Source of the DNA: Thermofilum sp.
GTDB lineage: Archaea; Thermoproteota; Thermoprotei; Thermofilales; Thermofilaceae
Assembly: GCA_020832965.1 (NCBI GenBank)
Contig: JAJHRM010000143.1
Location: forward strand, 1 to 6,612
Direction of reading: 5' to 3'
DNA: 6,612 bases
Each line of letters starts with the position of its first letter. The stretch's first letter is position 1. A model generated the notes under the pieces. It had not been told where the DNA came from. It worked only from the letters and a program-made list of their open reading frames with translations, and did no database searches. A program made the position numbers and the translations under genes. Below are positions 1 through 3,889 of this stretch, piece by piece.

Positions 1-290
1 CTCCGCTACCTCCAGCACAGCAAACGGCTCAGGGTAGAAGAGATTCAAAAACCCTCCTAAGGCTACCACCCTCCTTCTCAACCTCCCCGTCGAGAATCCT
101 CTCCGCGTAGGCCCTAAAAGCCCGCGCAACATCCCTAACATCTACATACAGCATAGGCCTATACATACTATGCCTAAAAGGCATCAAAGACTCACCCCTC
201 AACCCCCTCTCAATAAAAATGCTCGCCGCCGTCCCCTTCGGCATACCCTCGCCTCCAAAAAACACACACCAGACCTCCGCGGACAGAACA
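1..290 (-). pseudogene. C-terminal remnant of an NAD-dependent (extended-SDR) nucleotide-sugar epimerase/dehydratase, frameshifted
   Basis: The minus strand encodes a stretch typical of the C-terminal substrate-binding part of extended-SDR sugar epimerases: a FGGEGMPKGTAASIF segment, then IERGLRGE, then YRPMLYVDVRDVARAF, the family's 'YVDVxDV' motif. That frame ends in TGA at 29-31. From base 46 down to base 1 a second frame reads NLFYPEPFAVLEVAE, which is the expected continuation (family members read roughly SLxxVxNxxYPxPxxxLELA). Removing one base from the A5 run at 47-51 joins the frames as SLRRVLNLFYPEPFAVLEVAE-like sequence. The Rossmann GxxGxxG and the YxxxK catalytic motif should lie to the right, but that space holds an A/C-rich spacer and an opposite-strand gene, so the catalytic half is absent. 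The rest of the C-terminus runs off the left edge. I read it as a decayed gene; a sequencing error could explain the frameshift but not the missing N-terminus. Family assignment is from recalled motifs. Confidence 0.72.
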
Positions 291-298
291 TAGAGCAA

Positions 299-424
299 GA
301 ATCCCGAAGAGCCCTAGCCAAAGCCGCTAAAAGCCCCAAAAAAATGATACACCCACCCCACGCGTAAAAACCCAGCCAAGAAAACAAAATAAACACAAAA
401 ACCAAAACATCCAAGGCAAAAAAG
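299..424. other. A/C-rich intergenic spacer, possible promoter region of the rightward gene
   Basis: No convincing coding sequence. From 361 to 424 the plus strand has only 3 T and 7 G in 64 bases, so it is almost purely A and C. An AT-rich stretch, CAAAATAAAC at about 385-394, lies roughly 30-40 bases before the ATG at 425 and could serve as a weak archaeal TATA/BRE element for a leaderless or short-leader transcript. It is not a good match to the TTTAAA-type consensus, so this is tentative. A hydrophobic minus-strand reading of the spacer exists but resembles no known family. Confidence 0.3.
338..423 (-). terminator. Possible oligo-T termination zone for leftward transcripts
   Basis: Read leftward, this stretch contains several T tracts: T6 (418-423), T5 (397-401), T4 (404-407), T5 (366-370) and T7 (338-344). 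Archaeal RNA polymerase commonly terminates at such U-rich tracts without a hairpin. If used, the WecB operon transcript would run antisense through the whole 425-775 gene before stopping here. No clearer T tract lies immediately after the WecB stop codon. Speculative. Confidence 0.3.
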
Positions 425-775
425 ATGTACAAGATCACAGTCCAAGTAAAAGAAGTACGGGGAAACTGCGCCCTAGGCTACAAGCCAGGAGACACCTTCA
501 CCATCGAAAACTTCTACGTAAAAGACACCAGCAAACCAGTATGCCTACACGCCATCGCATCCATGCTCACACTCCTAGCCCCCCTGCTCAAAGGCGTTCC
601 AGCCACAGCCCTCGGAATCGGCAAACAAGAAGACACCGGCTACACTCAGTGCCCAGACCCAGGAAAACCCTACACCTGCGGAGGAACCGTGGTATTCGAG
701 CTGAAGCGGGAAAACGTCGGAGAGCTGAGGCCCGAGCTAGGTCCGCCCCACACCCCCCTCCAAGTACTCCCTTAA
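425..775 (+). CDS. TIGR04076 family protein (function unknown)
   Basis: A 116-residue small protein that I recognise as TIGR04076-like. It opens MYKITVQVKEVRGNC, then GYKPGDTF at 18-25, VCLHAIASM at 39-47 (the family's conserved 'CLHA'), and CPDPGKPYTCGGTVVFEL at 76-93. Cysteines C15, C40, C76 and C85 fall in the conserved blocks, so metal or cluster binding is conceivable but not shown. Members usually end shortly after the VVFEL(K/R)RE strand, at about residue 96 here. The remaining ~20 residues (NVGELRPELG... to VLP) are an atypical tail whose last dozen residues are encoded antisense to the end of the UDP-GlcNAc 2-epimerase gene. No strong ribosome-binding site precedes the ATG, which suggests a leaderless or short-leader mRNA. 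It is transcribed against its neighbours on both sides, so it is probably not part of the glycan operon. Confidence 0.85.
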   Translation: MYKITVQVKEVRGNCALGYKPGDTFTIENFYVKDTSKPVCLHAIASMLTLLAPLLKGVPATALGIGKQEDTGYTQCPDPGKPYTCGGTVVFELKRENVGELRPELGPPHTPLQVLP

Positions 776-1834
776 CACCTCGGCGATACGCTCGGGCGCC
801 CACTCATCGCCCAGAAGGCCCTCAACGTAGCGCGAAGGCCTCCACCCCAGCATGGCGTCAGGGCTGAAATCCCCCTCAGGGTCGTGCAGCAGGGCGAGAC
901 CCGCCTCTACCAGCTCAACCCACTCCGTAACCCTCCTCAGGACGACGACAGGCTTACGCAGGAGGTAAGCCTCCCGCTGAACCCCACCCGAGTCCGTGAC
1001 GACCAAGCCGCACCGGCTCAGGAGCTTGAGGAAGTCCAGGTAACCCAGCGGCTCCGTCAGCGCAGCGCCGCTCTGCGTCAGCGCCTCCCACAGGCCCGCC
1101 TCCACAAGGCGCCTCCTAGTCCTCGGGTGCACAGGGAACACAACCCTAGCGCGCCCCGCGAGACCAGCAATAAGGCGAACAACCCTGGAGAGCCTACCGG
1201 GGTCGTTCACGTTCTCCACCCTGTGCACCGTCACCACCACGTAGCCGGGCTCGAGGCCGAGGCGCTCTAGCACGCGCGACCTCTCCTCCGCCACGGGGAG
1301 CCACCTCTTAAGCACGCGCACGTGCACGTCACCCGTGAGGTAGACGGCGCCGGGCACGCGCTCCGCCAGCAGGTTCCTCCGCGCGCTCTCCGTCGGCGCG
1401 AAGAGCAGGTGCGAAACATGGTCCACAACCCTTCTGTTCACCTCCTCTGGCATCGACACGTCGAAGCACCGCAAGCCAGCCTCCACGTGCGCGACTCTGA
1501 ATCCGGCTTTAACGGCCGCGAGCGCCCCGCCCAGCGTCGAGTTCGTGTCGCCGTACACAACCACGAGGTCGGGACGCTCCTTCAACAGAACCTCCTCAAC
1601 CCGCTTAATGATCTCGCCCACCTGGTACCCGTGAGAGACGCTCCCCACGCCGAGGAAGTAGTCCGGCTCCGGGACCTCCAGCTGCTCGAAAAATACCCTG
1701 TTCATCTCATAATCATAATGCTGACCAGTATCCACCACAACATGGTCGAAAAACTTTGAAAAGACGTCGTGAACCGCCGCCAACTTAACGTAATTGGGCC
1801 TAGCCCCAACCACGGAAAGAACCTTCATACGCAT
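737..1834 (-). CDS. wecB: UDP-N-acetylglucosamine 2-epimerase (non-hydrolysing)
   Basis: Cytosolic enzyme interconverting UDP-GlcNAc and UDP-ManNAc, the precursor of ManNAc and ManNAcA in surface glycans. The 365 residues match the family's usual length and two-lobed GT-B fold. Visible motifs, in order: VVGARPNYVK (8-17, with R12 and K17), DTGQHYD (35-41), VVYGDTNST (92-100, with D96), HVEAGLR (116-122, with E118), MPEEVNRR (128-135), VTVHRVEN (201-208, with H204), FPVHPRTR (233-240), and VTDSGGVQREA (279-289, with S282 and E288). These correspond to the residues known to bind UDP and catalyse anti elimination in bacterial WecB, so the enzyme looks intact. Near residue 301 it reads RRVTEW instead of the bacterial TERPE-like form. 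The ATG at 1834 begins one base after the methyltransferase TAG; an in-frame ATG two codons later is an alternative start. No UDP-ManNAc dehydrogenase (WecC) is present in the window. Confidence 0.95.
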   Translation of the reverse strand: MRMKVLSVVGARPNYVKLAAVHDVFSKFFDHVVVDTGQHYDYEMNRVFFEQLEVPEPDYFLGVGSVSHGYQVGEIIKRVEEVLLKERPDLVVVYGDTNSTLGGALAAVKAGFRVAHVEAGLRCFDVSMPEEVNRRVVDHVSHLLFAPTESARRNLLAERVPGAVYLTGDVHVRVLKRWLPVAEERSRVLERLGLEPGYVVVTVHRVENVNDPGRLSRVVRLIAGLAGRARVVFPVHPRTRRRLVEAGLWEALTQSGAALTEPLGYLDFLKLLSRCGLVVTDSGGVQREAYLLRKPVVVLRRVTEWVELVEAGLALLHDPEGDFSPDAMLGWRPSRYVEGLLGDEWAPERIAEVLREYLEGGVGRT

Positions 1835-1835
1835 C

Positions 1836-2669
1836 CTAGCGATCGCCTTCGCGCTCCCGCCGCTCGCATAGGATGTAGGTGGTGAAGCGCGCTCTCTTGC
1901 ACGCGAATCCCGCGTCCAGAAGCACCCTCAAAACCTCGCGGGCGCTACGCGACAGCTCAAGAACCATGTAGCGCGTCCTGCAAAGCGTACTCTGAGCTCC
2001 CTTGAGAACATCCAATTCCGCGCCCTCTACATCAATTTTAATGAGGTGGATCGAAGCCTCATCCTGCAAAATATCGTCTAGGGTCGAAGCGCTCACGGTT
2101 ACGCTCGCGCCCTCCCGCACAGCGGATGCGTAGCCGTACATTGAGGCGGAGATTTTCAACGTAAGACTGCCCCGCGTAGACCAGGCTGCGACTTCGTACA
2201 CCACCACGTTGCTGCACCCGTTCAACTTGACGTTAACCCTGAGAAGCGTTGCTGTGGAGGGGACCGGCTCGATAGCGTAAACGCGGCCCACTGCCCCGAC
2301 GAGCTTCGAGGCGACCAGCGTGTAGTAACCGACGTTGGCTCCAACATCGACGAAAACAGCCCCCTCCCTCAAGCGAGATCTGATGAACGCGTCCACGTCG
2401 CCCTCACGGTCAGGAAGCAAGTGGTAAAGATCATCTGTACCACCCCTCACAGCAGCAACCCCCAAACCCTTAATTTTAAAAAAGAAGATGCCTCCCAGCG
2501 CAAGCCTCGGGTTAAGCGCGGCGCCTGAAATGGCATAGAAGAGCGTGTCGCAGAGCGCGGACAGCAAGAGGTTAAGCTCGCTCCTCAGCGTAAGCCCCTT
2601 AAAAGCTCGCAGCATTCTCAGCCAGACAAACAATCTGCTCAAAAACCTGGTGATGAATCTAGGCGGCAT
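1836..2669 (-). CDS. FkbM family SAM-dependent methyltransferase
   Basis: A class I methyltransferase of the FkbM type, which typically O-methylates sugars in surface glycans and natural products. Residues are numbered from the ATG at 2669 (277 aa). About 100 N-terminal residues include hydrophobic and basic stretches (FLSRLFVWLRML near 8-20) that may lie against the membrane, then the characteristic DDLYHLLPDREGDV segment. SAM-binding motif I is FVDVGANVGYYTL (106-118); the acidic residue after strand 2 is E134 in AIEPVPS; IKIDVEGAELDVLKG (210-224) is the FkbM signature. The fold ends with MVLELSRSAREV and the final strands, so it is complete. A GTG at 2672 is an alternative start giving a four-base overlap; with the ATG, TGATG makes a one-base overlap with the glycosyltransferase stop. 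The gene lies between a glycosyltransferase and a sugar-nucleotide epimerase, so a sugar acceptor is likely, but which sugar is unknown. Confidence 0.9.
   Translation of the reverse strand: MPPRFITRFLSRLFVWLRMLRAFKGLTLRSELNLLLSALCDTLFYAISGAALNPRLALGGIFFFKIKGLGVAAVRGGTDDLYHLLPDREGDVDAFIRSRLREGAVFVDVGANVGYYTLVASKLVGAVGRVYAIEPVPSTATLLRVNVKLNGCSNVVVYEVAAWSTRGSLTLKISASMYGYASAVREGASVTVSASTLDDILQDEASIHLIKIDVEGAELDVLKGAQSTLCRTRYMVLELSRSAREVLRVLLDAGFACKRARFTTYILCERREREGDR
1841..1848 (-). promoter_or_regulatory. Ribosome-binding site for the UDP-GlcNAc 2-epimerase
   Basis: AGGCGATC lies six bases before the ATG at 1834 and matches the archaeal AGGTGATC Shine-Dalgarno sequence at seven of eight positions. 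It sits inside the last codons of the upstream methyltransferase gene, consistent with translational coupling, and it favours the ATG at 1834 over the one at 1828. Confidence 0.5.
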
Positions 2670-3889
2670 CACTTTGTCTCCTCTACAATCTCTTTGTAAA
2701 GCTTTACTATCTTATCAACCCTCTTTTCTATGTCGAGACGCTCTTCAGCCAGCCTCCTCCCGTTGAGACCCATCCTCCTCGCCTCCGAGGGGTTCTCCAG
2801 AAGGTACAAGATCCTATCCGCCAGCGCTTTAGGATCCCTCGGCGGGACAAGGAAGCCGTTGTAGCCGTCGATGACCTGGTCCGGAAGCCCGCCAACCCTA
2901 CTCGCGACCACAGGCTTACCGCAGGCCATAGCCTCCGTCGCCACGAGACCCCAAGCCTCCTGCAGTGAAGGAACAACGACAACGTCGCTTGCCGCGTAGT
3001 AAAGGGGGAGCTCTTCTTGAGGGATTCTGCCAGTAAAAAACACATGAGATGAAATACCTAATCTTCTCGTAAGATTCTTGTGATAATCCAGTAAAGGACC
3101 ATCTCCACCTATAACAAATACGGCATCCCTTCTTTTGTTTAAAATTAGCTTAGCAGCTAAAAGCAAATAACTTATACCATACCGCGGAGAATGATGTCTT
3201 ACCGTAAAGATAATTTGTTTATCTTCGATGGAAAGCCGATTCCTTATGATATCACCATTTAGCTTAGGGTTAAATCTTTTTGTATCCACTCCATTGGGAA
3301 CAAGGTGAATTTTCCCCAAGTCTTTAACCAAGCTTGCAGCTTCGTCAAAAACTGCCCTGCTAGCAACGATTACCGCGTCTGCAGCATTCAAGACCTTCTT
3401 TACCAGAGCTTCATAACGCTTGCTTAACCTAATCCCGTACCCCACAGACTGTTCGACGAGAATATCGTAACCATGGAGAGTAACAACTAAAGGTATACGC
3501 TGCCTAAGCCCAACCTTAGCTAAGTAGACGGCCCAGCCTTCCGGGTAAGCGAAGTGGGCGTGTAGCAGGTCGGGCTCAAGCCTCTTTATGTGTTCTTCGA
3601 TGTGCTTGCTGTAAAGCAACTCTGAGTAGAGCGAAAACGGTGAGCGCGGTAAAGTATTGATGGGAAAGAACGCGATCTTGTTCAATCCCAGAAAAAGAGT
3701 GAACACCTGGCTTCTGCGCACATCGTAGAAGCTGACACCGCACGCCTTAGCGTCGCCCTCAAACCTGAAGCGCGCAACCGAGACGTTCAGGCCACGCTTC
3801 GCAAGACGGACAACTTCGTCGAAAACGAAGCTGTAAGCGATTTCCTGCGGGCTCCTACCCACCGCACCCGAAATAACAAGCACGTTCAT
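2669..3889 (-). CDS. Glycosyltransferase family 4 (GT-B fold)
   Basis: A retaining GT-B transferase of 406 residues, the usual GT4 length. It probably transfers a sugar from a nucleotide donor onto a lipid-linked or surface glycan at the inner face of the membrane. The N-terminal domain starts MNVLVISGAVGRSP with its first beta strand and shows LLHAHFAYPEG (108-117) and VTLHGYD (136-142). The linker contains HLVPNGVDTKRFNP (195-208), followed by the C-terminal domain: IFTVRHHSPRYGISYL (227-242), VIGGDGPL (259-266) and VFFTGRIP (283-290). E311-AWGLVAT-E319 is the EX7E donor-binding motif, followed by AMACGKPVVAS and GGLPDQVIDGYNGFLVPP. Donor and acceptor cannot be read from sequence. The ATG at 3889 is backed by a good ribosome-binding site, and the gene overlaps the upstream membrane-protein gene by 35 bases. 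Base composition is uneven: the middle third is AT-rich and the ends are GC-rich. Confidence 0.93.
   Translation of the reverse strand: MNVLVISGAVGRSPQEIAYSFVFDEVVRLAKRGLNVSVARFRFEGDAKACGVSFYDVRRSQVFTLFLGLNKIAFFPINTLPRSPFSLYSELLYSKHIEEHIKRLEPDLLHAHFAYPEGWAVYLAKVGLRQRIPLVVTLHGYDILVEQSVGYGIRLSKRYEALVKKVLNAADAVIVASRAVFDEAASLVKDLGKIHLVPNGVDTKRFNPKLNGDIIRNRLSIEDKQIIFTVRHHSPRYGISYLLLAAKLILNKRRDAVFVIGGDGPLLDYHKNLTRRLGISSHVFFTGRIPQEELPLYYAASDVVVVPSLQEAWGLVATEAMACGKPVVASRVGGLPDQVIDGYNGFLVPPRDPKALADRILYLLENPSEARRMGLNGRRLAEERLDIEKRVDKIVKLYKEIVEETK
2678..2683 (-). promoter_or_regulatory. Ribosome-binding site for the FkbM methyltransferase
   Basis: GAGGAG on the minus strand lies eight bases before the ATG at 2669 (six before the GTG at 2672), within the end of the glycosyltransferase gene. 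Both spacings are acceptable, so it does not decide the start. Together with the TGATG stop-start overlap it points to coupled translation. Confidence 0.55.

Noticed and set aside
47..51. Programmed frameshifting at the T5 run as a functional mechanism
   Set aside because: The gene also lacks its catalytic half, so there is little reason for regulated recoding. Decay or a sequencing indel is simpler.
199..438. Minus-strand hydrophobic frame of 79 codons that could look like a small membrane protein
   Set aside because: It lies in the T-rich minus strand of the spacer and then runs out of frame over the epimerase remnant. Its hydrophobicity comes from T-rich codons, and it has no ribosome-binding site or recognisable family.
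541..867. Plus-strand frame spanning the TIGR04076 gene and the epimerase 3' end
   Set aside because: Arg/His/Pro-rich translation typical of an out-of-frame reading of GC-rich genes. It lies within two well-supported genes.
884..1759. Two long plus-strand open frames opposite the UDP-GlcNAc 2-epimerase
   Set aside because: Antisense shadows of a strongly conserved gene. The products are Gln/Arg/His-rich without motifs.
2728..3045. Minus-strand frame inside the GT4 gene
   Set aside because: Trp/Arg/Ser-rich off-frame reading of the GC-rich 3' part of the glycosyltransferase.
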